NCBI RefSeq assembly: GCF_963678635.1
Contig: NC_087068.1
Span: forward strand, 49,743,724-49,807,723
Direction: 5' to 3'
DNA from: Symsagittifera roscoffensis
Taxonomy: Eukaryota; Xenacoelomorpha; Acoela; Convolutidae
DNA: 64,000 nucleotides
Below, one piece after another: positions 9,921-18,762 of this stretch. A program made the translations under genes and the position numbers. The notes beneath the pieces were generated by a model, which did not search any database, was not told the origin of the DNA, and saw nothing but the letters and a program-made list of their open reading frames with translations. Within the stretch, counting starts at the first letter, position 1. Every line of letters starts with the position of its first letter.

Positions 9921-10520
9921 TTTTAAGATTTTACACTTCACAATCTTGAAACATCCGTAACATTTTTCATTTCATTTTTTCAAAATAACATGCTCACAAG
10001 TACGCAATAATTCTAGTTCAAAATAGACCAATAGGATTCATCCAATCCGCCACTTTCTCTAACTCAAACTAAGATCAATTAGACGAATAATCTAGAACTC
10101 CAGGCACATCTCTAACTATAACTTTACAACCTCCAGGTCAAAAATAAGCAAACCACTCCAACTTGACAGCTAAAACAAATATCACCATAATACCGTACCC
10201 CTCCCTTATCTAATAACCCAAAGATCAACAATATTTCCCCAACTCAGACCACGAATACCCCCAAAACAAATTTGATAACTTAGCCTAAAGTAACAAAATT
10301 AAGATTTTAATTAGCCTAAAGTACAAAAATCTCACCATACCCCGGATCATTTGACAAACAAAAATAAAGAAAAAGACGACCTCCCAGTCGCCATGAAAAT
10401 TGCCCCCAACAATTTTTTACAAAACTCAACCCACTTGTCAAAAAACTAATAAATAATTCGACCACACTAGAAAATCGCCTCAAACAGCAAAAAATATTCG
10501 ACCAAGAGATCATTTCTTAA
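9921..10520 (+). other. Non-coding spacer between gag-pol and the env-side ORFs
   Basis: I see no supported gene in these 600 nt. The strand stays A/C-rich. Two short repeated phrases with TTAGCCTAAAGTA occur near 10279 and 10311. ATG triplets are few. Possible acceptor AGs (for example CTCAAACAG near 10489) could serve spliced downstream mRNAs. Confidence 0.4.
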
Positions 10521-10751
10521 ATGCTTTTCTCTCAAACAGTCGCTCAAATACTTATAAATTTTAAACATTTTTTTTCAATACTTGAAGCTTTTATAATATT
10601 TCTTTTTGATATACTTGAATCTTTTCTAATAATCTTAATCATTTTTTGTAACATTTTTTTAATTTTCTACACAATACTCGAACTATTCCTCCAACTTTTC
10701 AAAACCCTTGAATATATCCACAGGTACGATTTTAACAACTTGTCTAAATGA
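10521..10751 (+). CDS. Small hydrophobic membrane ORF, 76 aa
   Basis: The 76 residues are dominated by Phe, Ile and Leu. They can form two membrane helices at about residues 18-38 and 39-62, followed by a short polar C-terminus. There is no internal ATG in any frame. The stop TGA overlaps the start of the next ORF in an ATGA junction at 10748-10751. Size and topology resemble viroporin-like accessory proteins of enveloped viruses, but I see no specific homology. The possible role in membrane permeability or budding is inference from context next to env. Confidence 0.5.
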   Translation: MLFSQTVAQILINFKHFFSILEAFIIFLFDILESFLIILIIFCNIFLIFYTILELFLQLFKTLEYIHRYDFNNLSK

Positions 10752-10936
10752 TACGAACAATTTTCAGTAGAACCGATATTTTTTTATTATTTGTAATTTT
10801 CATAGCATTCTTATCATCCCTCATTTTGACCATCTGTAAATGTATAAAGAAAGCAATCCTCACATTTGCCCTAGCAACAGTCCTTCTAATTCTTTTTTTG
10901 GAAGAATATTATAATAAACACAAAATTTCTCACTAA
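10748..10936 (+). CDS. Second small hydrophobic membrane ORF, 62 aa
   Basis: This ORF starts within the stop of the previous one (ATGA). It encodes a likely helical hairpin: a hydrophobic stretch at about residues 11-28, a short Cys/Lys turn (CKCIKK) and a second hydrophobic stretch at about 36-51, ending in a polar tail. It ends with TAA at 10934-10936, just before the AUG-less frame. No homologue is recognised. The paired mini membrane proteins in front of env suggest virus-like accessory proteins, possibly made by termination-reinitiation. Confidence 0.5.
   Translation: MIRTIFSRTDIFLLFVIFIAFLSSLILTICKCIKKAILTFALATVLLILFLEEYYNKHKISH
10880..10904 (+). promoter_or_regulatory. Candidate 3' splice acceptor for the env mRNA
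   Basis: A pyrimidine-rich run (CCTTCTAATTCTTTTTTT) is followed by GGAAG, with AG at 10903-10904. A transcript spliced here would have no ATG in any frame before the AUU at 10963 and only one, out of frame at 11534, before the env ATG at 12066. The call rests on consensus and on the way it explains the AUG distribution. Confidence 0.35.
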
Positions 10937-10962
10937 AGTAACAATTCAAAAATCCATCAAAA

Positions 10963-12078
10963 ATTGCTACCCAACAGTCACAAAATCAGTCTTCACCGAC
11001 ATCATCCCAAGATAATCCAACACCACCTTCAACTACTCAAAATCCTCAAACATCTACACGAATTTCTTTTCAAGACAATCCATACACTTTTGAAGAACGG
11101 CACGCTCGTTTATCTGAACCACTAGAACCAGTTCAACGACAAGCATCTCTAAGTGAACCAACATATAATCTTTACCCAACACTACCACAAGAACTAAGTA
11201 GAATACGAAACCTTAGTCAAAACCAAAACACAACAGAAATAAATAGACAAATTATACATCCTCGACGAAACAGAAATTTTCAAACTCCCCGAGTTCATTT
11301 TGATATACCTCAATCCCCATCACAAACCACTCCAGAAAACACCACTGGTATCACACCAGAAACTCCTACACTTTTTTCACAACGAAGCACTTCAAGTCTA
11401 CCCTCAGACTACTTAGGTTCAACACCAACATCTGAACAAATACGTGAAAATCCCTTTAACCCCCCAAACCTAACATCACGACTGCCATATTGGACTACAC
11501 ATTCCTTTACACAAGGTGAACCAAATTTAGTCAATGACCCCATAGATATTTCTACGGATACAACAACATCCTCATCACTCCCAGAAACATTATCACTACC
11601 ATCAACACCATCAATAAGCCAGTTTTCACCATCACCCTTTAACTTAAATTTTCCAAATAATCTCGACGCCAGATATCGAGAACAATCATCAATAAATATT
11701 CCTTTAAGGTTAGATTGGAATACATTCACAGCACCTCCACCATTATTTGGACAGCATCAAGAAAGTAACCGCCTTCATAACTGGGCACTTAATAGATTAC
11801 AATATCGCCAAGATATTCACAACGATATCCGTGATCACAATATTCAAATACTCCAACAAAACAGTTTACAATTAAAGTTTGAAATCACAGTTAAATTAAA
11901 CAATATTACACAACATCCCTACCCATTAAATCCACCTAACATAACAGCTCAATCACTTCCACCACCGTTTATAACTACTGAAGTAATATATAAGTACGAC
12001 AGATACACCAAAAACACAATTGGTTACATTACATTTTATAACCCATACTCAGGATTATCATACACATGTATATTCTAA
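10963..12078 (+). CDS. AUG-less ORF, about 371 codons, probably AUU-initiated
   Basis: A frame is open from 10942 (after TAA at 10939-10941) to TAA at 12076-12078 and contains no ATG codon. The best-placed candidate start is ATT at 10963, with A at -3 and G at +4. The predicted protein is Ser/Thr/Pro/Gln-rich in its first two thirds and then more globular and Tyr/Asn-rich, ending overlapping the env start in another frame. Only one ATG in any forward frame (11534) lies between the candidate acceptor at 10904 and env, far fewer than base composition predicts. Length, uninterrupted frame and protein-like C-terminus support a real gene. Alternatives are splicing of an upstream AUG exon into this frame, for example at the AG at 10977. 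No homologue is recognised. Confidence 0.6.
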   Translation: MATQQSQNQSSPTSSQDNPTPPSTTQNPQTSTRISFQDNPYTFEERHARLSEPLEPVQRQASLSEPTYNLYPTLPQELSRIRNLSQNQNTTEINRQIIHPRRNRNFQTPRVHFDIPQSPSQTTPENTTGITPETPTLFSQRSTSSLPSDYLGSTPTSEQIRENPFNPPNLTSRLPYWTTHSFTQGEPNLVNDPIDISTDTTTSSSLPETLSLPSTPSISQFSPSPFNLNFPNNLDARYREQSSINIPLRLDWNTFTAPPPLFGQHQESNRLHNWALNRLQYRQDIHNDIRDHNIQILQQNSLQLKFEITVKLNNITQHPYPLNPPNITAQSLPPPFITTEVIYKYDRYTKNTIGYITFYNPYSGLSYTCIF

Positions 12079-14684
12079 AATTATTAATTTTTCTTCAACT
12101 CCCTTTTCTAGTTACCTCAAATCAAAACATAAACCCTTCCCCTCGTACAGGACCACAAGATTTATTAGTAACACATTACGATTGTGAAGAAAATGAACAA
12201 AAAACACTACACAAATATGCAATAAATCAAGTATCACAATGTGAAACAGAACCACAAGCTATAGAAACCACAGATGTAATAGCAACACTCTATTCAAAAG
12301 CCCGAGCAACAACAGTTACAGGTTATAAATTCACAGCGACATTTTCCGAAAAGAAAGTACATTGTTCACAAGTCTCCAACGGCAACAAAAACCGACTTGA
12401 CCATGAATCATTCTATCAAAGTAATATAGAACGTCTTTTACATCTCAATCCCGACGATTGTAAAAATGAATTACTTAGACTAAACATCACACAAAATAAA
12501 AATTCCCAAAGAAAATTAGTTAATTTTCAAGTTTTTTCAGACTCTGTACACCAATCACAACTTGAAAGACACCAAGGACATATAAAACTAGACGAAAAAT
12601 ACCCGTATAACGGCGCACACGGACGATTAACCTATGACCTACATGATAAACATTGGATACCACACATTGGTATAAATAACCCATCAAACTGCAAAGCAGA
12701 CACGAAAAATAAAGGATACCAAGAAATAATGTTTTTCGATTGGAAAATACAACTCGAAAAAATACAACTCACACGAGATTTATCTGATAATACAATGATC
12801 TATCAAGGAATCCGACTACCTTGTAAAAATGATCAAGGATATTGCGACCCTACAACAAGAACACAAGCAACAATTGTTTGGTTCCCCGAAGATACATGTA
12901 CAACATTTCAAGTAGCAAAAATACACGCTCGTATGATAAAATTTCACGAAAAATATTTCATACAATCAATTCCTTATGAACAAGTCCATCCATCACGCAA
13001 ACTAAGTTCCGATTTTAGAAACATAGACAATATAGAAAATAAATTGACACGATTTCAAATATATCAAGAAACAGAACTTGCATGTAAATACAGGAATCCA
13101 CTTCACAGAACACAATACTCTGAAATATTAGTTGAATACGAAAAAGGATTCGACATGACCCTTGGAAAAGTAAAAATCGACCCATATGCCACAGGTCATC
13201 CTCTAAACGAAGGAACATCCTATATACCAGTTAATTTTGAAAAAAGCAACGGACAACCTGGTGGACATCTAAAACCTTATGACACCAGAAGCACACGCTT
13301 ACAAGAATTATCACTAATGAATACTACATATTTCGGTAATATCCACTATGATATTCATTTAGATATGAAACTAGATTATACAATTAGCCGAATTTTTCAA
13401 GAAATGTCACTCTCCGAATTAGAAACACTACACCAACTATGCGAATTAGAACGAACACAAATATTACAATCACTTGCACTAGCAGTATTAAAAATACCCT
13501 ATGCAGGATACTTATTATCTGGAAATAGATCAAATTTTTTAGACTATGAAGGAAACATCTTATGGTTTTATACTTGTACTAAAAAAGTATCACCACTATA
13601 CGTTTTTGAAGATAAACGATGTTATAAAAGAATCCCTATCTTTTATAAGAATAAAGTACATTTCGTGGATACACTTTCACGAAGAACCTATTTCTGGGAT
13701 ACCGCAGTCCCATGTGGATCAGAAAATAGCCACAATGTAGTACAACTAAACCCTGATGAAAATAAATATTATCTTCTCACTCCATATCCCACATTAATGC
13801 AATCACTCAAAAAATTTTCACCAGAAAGCATTCGCGCTATCGCTCGAAACCCAAATATAGACTTACAATCAATAGGAATCTATTCAAAATCAGATATTCA
13901 ACATCACATTAGAACACAACAATTCCAAGAATTATTAACACAAATGGACACTATACAAAGACAATCAATTGACCAAAATCTACGCAAACTTGCAGAAACC
14001 GCAGGTTTTGCCGATATCTACACGCAAGACTACAGCGGATATTTTAAAGACATTAAAGATTATATATATCTAAACGGCGAAAAATACCGTCCCCAAGATA
14101 TATCACCAATCAACATTTTTAGCTTTGTTACACTCAAGAATGAAATCCTTGATTTTCTAGGATGGCCCTACTACATCTTAGAAAAATTGACTATTTTATA
14201 CGCAATGTTTAACTTTATTGGATTTCTTTTCTCACTTTTAAAAGGAATCTACAATACATGTGCTATACACACACAAGTGAACAGACAAGCAAGCGTAGCA
14301 CGCATACTCTTTGCAGGATTTTTTGGAATCTTTTCTACATCTATAAACAAAATTCTTTTAGACGCACAAATAAAAGAATATAACACAAAAATAACAACAC
14401 GACAAAATACATACGACGAAGAACATAACAATGTCGACACACAGCCAACGGCACCACAACTACCACCCCTACCAAATAACCATCCACTATCCCTAGTCCC
14501 ACGAAATTTTCGAAATTTAGCAATCACACATAATCCAAATTTTCGACTCAATATATCACAAAGTCCCGTCCAACATATAATGACACACCAGTCACAAGAT
14601 GATAATACTTATGAACAAATTATTGAACAACCCCATACCACCGCTTTTCAGTCTCAAAATAATCATTTTTTTAGCCCACGATGA
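12066..14684 (+). CDS. env: Envelope-like glycoprotein, 872 aa
   Basis: This is a type I membrane glycoprotein that would sit on the surface of retroelement particles. Residues 1-18 form a hydrophobic signal peptide. The ectodomain is Cys-rich with several N-glycosylation sequons (such as NIT, NTT and NRS) and a conserved-looking Tyr-Asp-Cys motif near residue 38. A Cys-containing region around residues 500-560 resembles, from general recollection only, glycoproteins of env-bearing invertebrate elements and Jingchuvirales. A membrane anchor lies at about 709-730 and a second hydrophobic stretch at about 746-765, followed by a Pro/Gln-rich tail. The ATG has a weak context (C at -3) and overlaps the end of the AUG-less frame. 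The stop overlaps the next start as ATGA. The frame is intact. Confidence 0.8.
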   Translation: MYILKLLIFLQLPFLVTSNQNINPSPRTGPQDLLVTHYDCEENEQKTLHKYAINQVSQCETEPQAIETTDVIATLYSKARATTVTGYKFTATFSEKKVHCSQVSNGNKNRLDHESFYQSNIERLLHLNPDDCKNELLRLNITQNKNSQRKLVNFQVFSDSVHQSQLERHQGHIKLDEKYPYNGAHGRLTYDLHDKHWIPHIGINNPSNCKADTKNKGYQEIMFFDWKIQLEKIQLTRDLSDNTMIYQGIRLPCKNDQGYCDPTTRTQATIVWFPEDTCTTFQVAKIHARMIKFHEKYFIQSIPYEQVHPSRKLSSDFRNIDNIENKLTRFQIYQETELACKYRNPLHRTQYSEILVEYEKGFDMTLGKVKIDPYATGHPLNEGTSYIPVNFEKSNGQPGGHLKPYDTRSTRLQELSLMNTTYFGNIHYDIHLDMKLDYTISRIFQEMSLSELETLHQLCELERTQILQSLALAVLKIPYAGYLLSGNRSNFLDYEGNILWFYTCTKKVSPLYVFEDKRCYKRIPIFYKNKVHFVDTLSRRTYFWDTAVPCGSENSHNVVQLNPDENKYYLLTPYPTLMQSLKKFSPESIRAIARNPNIDLQSIGIYSKSDIQHHIRTQQFQELLTQMDTIQRQSIDQNLRKLAETAGFADIYTQDYSGYFKDIKDYIYLNGEKYRPQDISPINIFSFVTLKNEILDFLGWPYYILEKLTILYAMFNFIGFLFSLLKGIYNTCAIHTQVNRQASVARILFAGFFGIFSTSINKILLDAQIKEYNTKITTRQNTYDEEHNNVDTQPTAPQLPPLPNNHPLSLVPRNFRNLAITHNPNFRLNISQSPVQHIMTHQSQDDNTYEQIIEQPHTTAFQSQNNHFFSPR

Positions 14685-16480
14685 GCCGCCAACTTGGATC
14701 ACTCCACCGATCAAATTCCCATCCAACCAATCTTACCTCTTCAATCCCAATCATACCACTTTTTGCTTTTCCGCCACCCGATTTTCCATCTAGCAATGTA
14801 ACATCAGGCATGAATTCCGACACTAACTCACATATTTCAGTTTTATACTCCATCTCACAGCTAAATAACCCAAATATTGAAACCCCCGATGAATTTGCCG
14901 ACTCAGAACCATCCCCATCCAATAATTTTCATAACCCTTCTAATTTTTCTCAACCTCCTTTTCAACCCATATTGTCAAATAACCCTGACCCAATCACCCC
15001 CACACCCTCTTATGCTTCCCAAGTTACCCCAACCTACTCCTCATACCATTCTGACCAATCATCTCATTCTCCAGACACCCCCCGAATCTCCCCAGAACTA
15101 GATAATTTTATTACCCTTCAACAACAACCCTACCATCTTAACACCCCGACCATAAACCAAATCTCCTCCACTACAAATTCATCCAATCCCCCTACACCCT
15201 CTTCAAATTATACTGAATCATTAACACCATCATCCACATCCACTATATCTTCACTCAACACTAATAGAGCTTACCGCACTTTTAAAAGAAAATTCCCCAA
15301 CCATCCTTTCCCAGCAAAACCAGGAACAGCCCGTGAATACATCAACCACCCCCAGCATACTAACACTAAAGAATTTTTAGCTATCACTCTACCCTCATTT
15401 CCACAATACACTTTAAACACCCCTCACGACGCTAACGAAACACGCAACTTTGTAGATGAATACGTTTTAATGCCCACTCTCTCTTGGACCTCATACTATC
15501 ATTTCACTAACCCTCTTTGCTTACCTTTATCCAGCACTTCCATCGATATAGAACGAAACAAAGACATGCTATATCGACTAACTACACCACTAACCGCTAG
15601 ACAGTTTACTTACGTTGGATACAAAAAATCACTAAAAATACACACTGCACCTAGAGCTAATGAATATACACTAGAATACTACGATCACAACATCATTAGA
15701 GCTAACCAAGATCAATTCTTAGACGACGATCGCTTCGCTAATCCACAAATCACCGAGAAATTTTTCATCAAGACACCATATGTATTTACACTAAACATCT
15801 TCGACCGAAAGTTTGATCACATTATTTCAGAAGCACTAACAAACACACAAGCATACGAAAGTTTTAAAGAACGCTTCCAAATCTTTTCACTAACCTTTCA
15901 TTTCCTTGCACCACACGAAAGAGATTTACACTGCTCACACGATATTATGTTGCGCACTAAACAAACCCACACATACAGTTACTATCGTTTCATCCAAAAT
16001 CACTTTGATCTCCACACACCCTCTAGACAACCACACCATCGTTTCCAATTCATCAATTCAAAATACACTTCACCATATTTCCTAAATTTCACATATTGTA
16101 TTAAAGACACTAACCTCCATGGTATTCTTCGTAATTATGACCCCATAACCCAAATGTACATTTTCTGTCCCATCATCAAGACCTTCAACGCCGAAGAATC
16201 CCGACCCCTCCTTATCCCGCACGAGTTTGTACAGCCTATAGAAATCCCCATTTTAGAATTCATCCACAACACTAAATTTAACCACAAATTATATAACTTA
16301 ATCCAAAACACACCTTATGAGTTTGCAGTAGGCACTGAAGAACTAACCACTATTAAGGCACTTCAATTGCTTTGGCCACTGCTTCAAACTAAAAATATCA
16401 TCCGCATCTTAGCTAAACTACTAACAACTTCAGAACTAATTCACGACATCTTCCCCCACGGTTTTTTCCCCGACGACTAA
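14681..16480 (+). CDS. Orphan ORF downstream of env, 599 aa
   Basis: The ATG lies inside the env stop (ATGA at 14681-14684), which points to coupled termination-reinitiation. Residues 1-200 are a disordered Ser/Thr/Pro/Asn-rich region. Residues 200-599 look globular, rich in Phe, Tyr, His and Leu, without signal peptide or clear membrane helix. Base use differs from gag-pol and env: this ORF is C/T-rich and G-poor. I recognise no domain. A 3'-terminal gene after env is where complex retroviruses place accessory genes; a regulatory, matrix-like or host-interaction role is inference. The full-length frame argues that it is maintained. Confidence 0.7.
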   Translation: MSRQLGSLHRSNSHPTNLTSSIPIIPLFAFPPPDFPSSNVTSGMNSDTNSHISVLYSISQLNNPNIETPDEFADSEPSPSNNFHNPSNFSQPPFQPILSNNPDPITPTPSYASQVTPTYSSYHSDQSSHSPDTPRISPELDNFITLQQQPYHLNTPTINQISSTTNSSNPPTPSSNYTESLTPSSTSTISSLNTNRAYRTFKRKFPNHPFPAKPGTAREYINHPQHTNTKEFLAITLPSFPQYTLNTPHDANETRNFVDEYVLMPTLSWTSYYHFTNPLCLPLSSTSIDIERNKDMLYRLTTPLTARQFTYVGYKKSLKIHTAPRANEYTLEYYDHNIIRANQDQFLDDDRFANPQITEKFFIKTPYVFTLNIFDRKFDHIISEALTNTQAYESFKERFQIFSLTFHFLAPHERDLHCSHDIMLRTKQTHTYSYYRFIQNHFDLHTPSRQPHHRFQFINSKYTSPYFLNFTYCIKDTNLHGILRNYDPITQMYIFCPIIKTFNAEESRPLLIPHEFVQPIEIPILEFIHNTKFNHKLYNLIQNTPYEFAVGTEELTTIKALQLLWPLLQTKNIIRILAKLLTTSELIHDIFPHGFFPDD

Positions 16481-16483
16481 CAG

Positions 16484-16563
16484 GTAAGTATGAATTAAGT
16501 AAATATTACTAACTAATTAAAATATTGAAAAAACTCACCATTCTTTATTCATGTTTTCTTTAG
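16484..16563 (+). other. Predicted 80-nt spliceosomal intron in the 3'UTR
   Basis: Three bases after the stop of the 599-aa ORF the sequence reads CAG|GTAAGT, a perfect donor. A TACTAAC branch-point word follows at 16507-16513. The intron ends in a pyrimidine-rich stretch and TTTAG at 16559-16563. All three signals fit an 80-nt intron. It lies wholly after the last stop codon. Confidence 0.6.
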
Positions 16564-18720
16564 ATTTTTAGCCTTCATCCTCGATCATCTGAAAAATTCA
16601 CAAAAGACAAATAAAAAATAGCAAACTTCTTCAAAACTGTTTAAGACCCTATTAAACTTTTGCACCAACAATTAAATAAATATAATATCAATGCAGTAAA
16701 TTAATTTATAAAATTTTCCCCCAAAAAGCAGTAAATCTAATTATAATGAAAATTTGTATCTTAAAATTCCCCCATAACTAGCAGTAAATTTCCAAATTCT
16801 ATGCAGTAAATTAATAAAATGCAATTGCAGTACTAACCTTTTAATATTTTCATTCATTCGCACAGAAATTCTATCCACACTCGCACAGCTCGCCCACAAA
16901 GAATTGTTTAAAATAATGAATTTCAGTTTCAAGTTTTCACACTCAACAACTCTAACATATAATAACATGTTTCAAACTTTCCTTTAACCCGGTTGGAAAG
17001 GAATCATATACTAAACAAAACTAACCAACGCAGCTTACTAAATACCACAAATCATAGAATAACAGCATGACTAAGAAAAGGAAACCAACGGTACCCAAAC
17101 CGGATTAATCCAGTTTAAAACTGGATAATTTATTCTTTTGAGGACTATTATAAAGTCTAAGAAAGAAATAATAAAACACAAAAAAGTCGAAAGACAAACC
17201 CATACCACAAACAATTTGCTTTTTGAAAAAAGGACACAACCAACAAAACATAAGAAAGACCACAACAAACCCAACATAAAACGTTGTCACATAACAGGAC
17301 CCCTCACAAAAACCGCATGAAATCATACTCCCACTCCTGGCCTAACCCACCAGGAAGGACGTCCTGAGCATGCTCTATAGCCGGCCTAACCCACCGTGCT
17401 ACATCCACGCTTTGTGACCACACCTCTATTTTTAATAAGAGCTACTCAAGTGTGAGTAACTCTTCAAAATAACCGAACTAAAACAAAAAGCTTTTGTGAA
17501 AACAACTAACTAAAATCATTATTAAAAAATATTAAACTAATAAAAGTTTTATAAAATGTAAAATCACATGATGCAATATATAGATCAGAATACAAAACCA
17601 AGGACGAACATCAAAAGACAAGACGACCCCACTACACTCGAGAGAGAATGACCAACTACAATCGATATGCCGCTCACAATCACAACTCAAAGGATTTAGA
17701 GTACGACTTGACCTCGCAGAAAAGGACTTCATTGAACCAGACCAATGACCACCTCGATGACCCAAGTGTACGTACAGATCCGAGTAACCAGGCATCCCCT
17801 CCACGCACAATCTCCACGCCATTCCCAAGCTAAGATCAGACACAAAAGAAGTTCTCCACGAAGAACAGAAAAACCTGACATAGCCAACCATTCTGAAATC
17901 AGAATTGATTTTGTTGCAAAGACCCAGTCGTTGTCACAAGAAGAAGCGGAAGAAAAATATGATGTTCGCCAAATACCAACGTCCATCATCCACCCTTGAA
18001 TTACAGAAGAACTGTTCTAAAAAACTCTGTAAAACCCGGATGGGTGGAACCTGATCTAAACTATATTTTATGATTGGATAAATTAAATGTTTTACCAATG
18101 TAAAGTATTTAATATTAACCAATCATGATCCATCTAACTAACAACCCACTTATTTGTAAGTGCTGAAGTTACTTGTAATTTCAGCACCAGAGAGATTTGA
18201 ATTTAACTTAGAAATTAGTTGGACTCTCCCGAGCACTTCAGCAGCCGCAATAAACCAGTATACCCTAGATCTATTGAGCCTAGCAGAGACTAGTTAAACA
18301 ACCTGAGACTAGATAGTATAAGAGTAAGATTAGGATCGGTATTAGACTAAGAAGTTGCACGAATCTATCCGGCCGAAAATAAGATAGCGTGACGAGCAGA
18401 CGGTGTACCCTATCCGAAATTACTCTATGAGTTACACTTCGGTCCTAACTCAATTCTCTCATTTTGATACCGTTTTCTGTAACAGTGCGTAAAGTTTGGG
18501 AGAGCTCAAACAGAAAAACCGTCTGTGCAATTAATTCGAAGTAAAATAATTTCGTAAATTAAACATCTATAAATTAAAGCCCAGCAGTTTGCTTAATGAA
18601 TGCTGCAGTGCTTAACAAAGTCTAACAGCAACTAATTTTTCTTCTGATAAAACAAAGAAGTTCAACGAAGCAAACGAAAGAAAACCAACAATTTATTTTC
18701 AAACATTAAAAATTTTCTAC
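16564..18720 (+). other. Retroelement 3' non-coding region, probably including a 3' LTR
   Basis: I find no supported ORF here. The strand stays A/C-rich until about 18.0 kb. Noticeable structures are a duplicated GGCCTAACCCACC at about 17339 and 17384; a hairpin GAGCTACTCA/TGAGTAACTC near 17440-17463; a 20-base purine tract at about 17939-17958 that could be the polypurine tract; and a hairpin GTGCTGAA/TTCAGCAC near 18160-18187. If the purine tract is right, the 3' LTR would run from about 17960 to about 18650. The matching 5' LTR is not visible in the window, so boundaries are uncertain. Confidence 0.4.
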
Positions 18721-18762
18721 AATATGCAAACTAGTAAAAAAGTGTTGAAGGAGTAATTTGGA

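Noticed and set aside
16484..18720. Extension of the 599-aa ORF by splicing the 80-nt intron
   Set aside because: The stop codon precedes the donor, so splicing cannot extend the frame.
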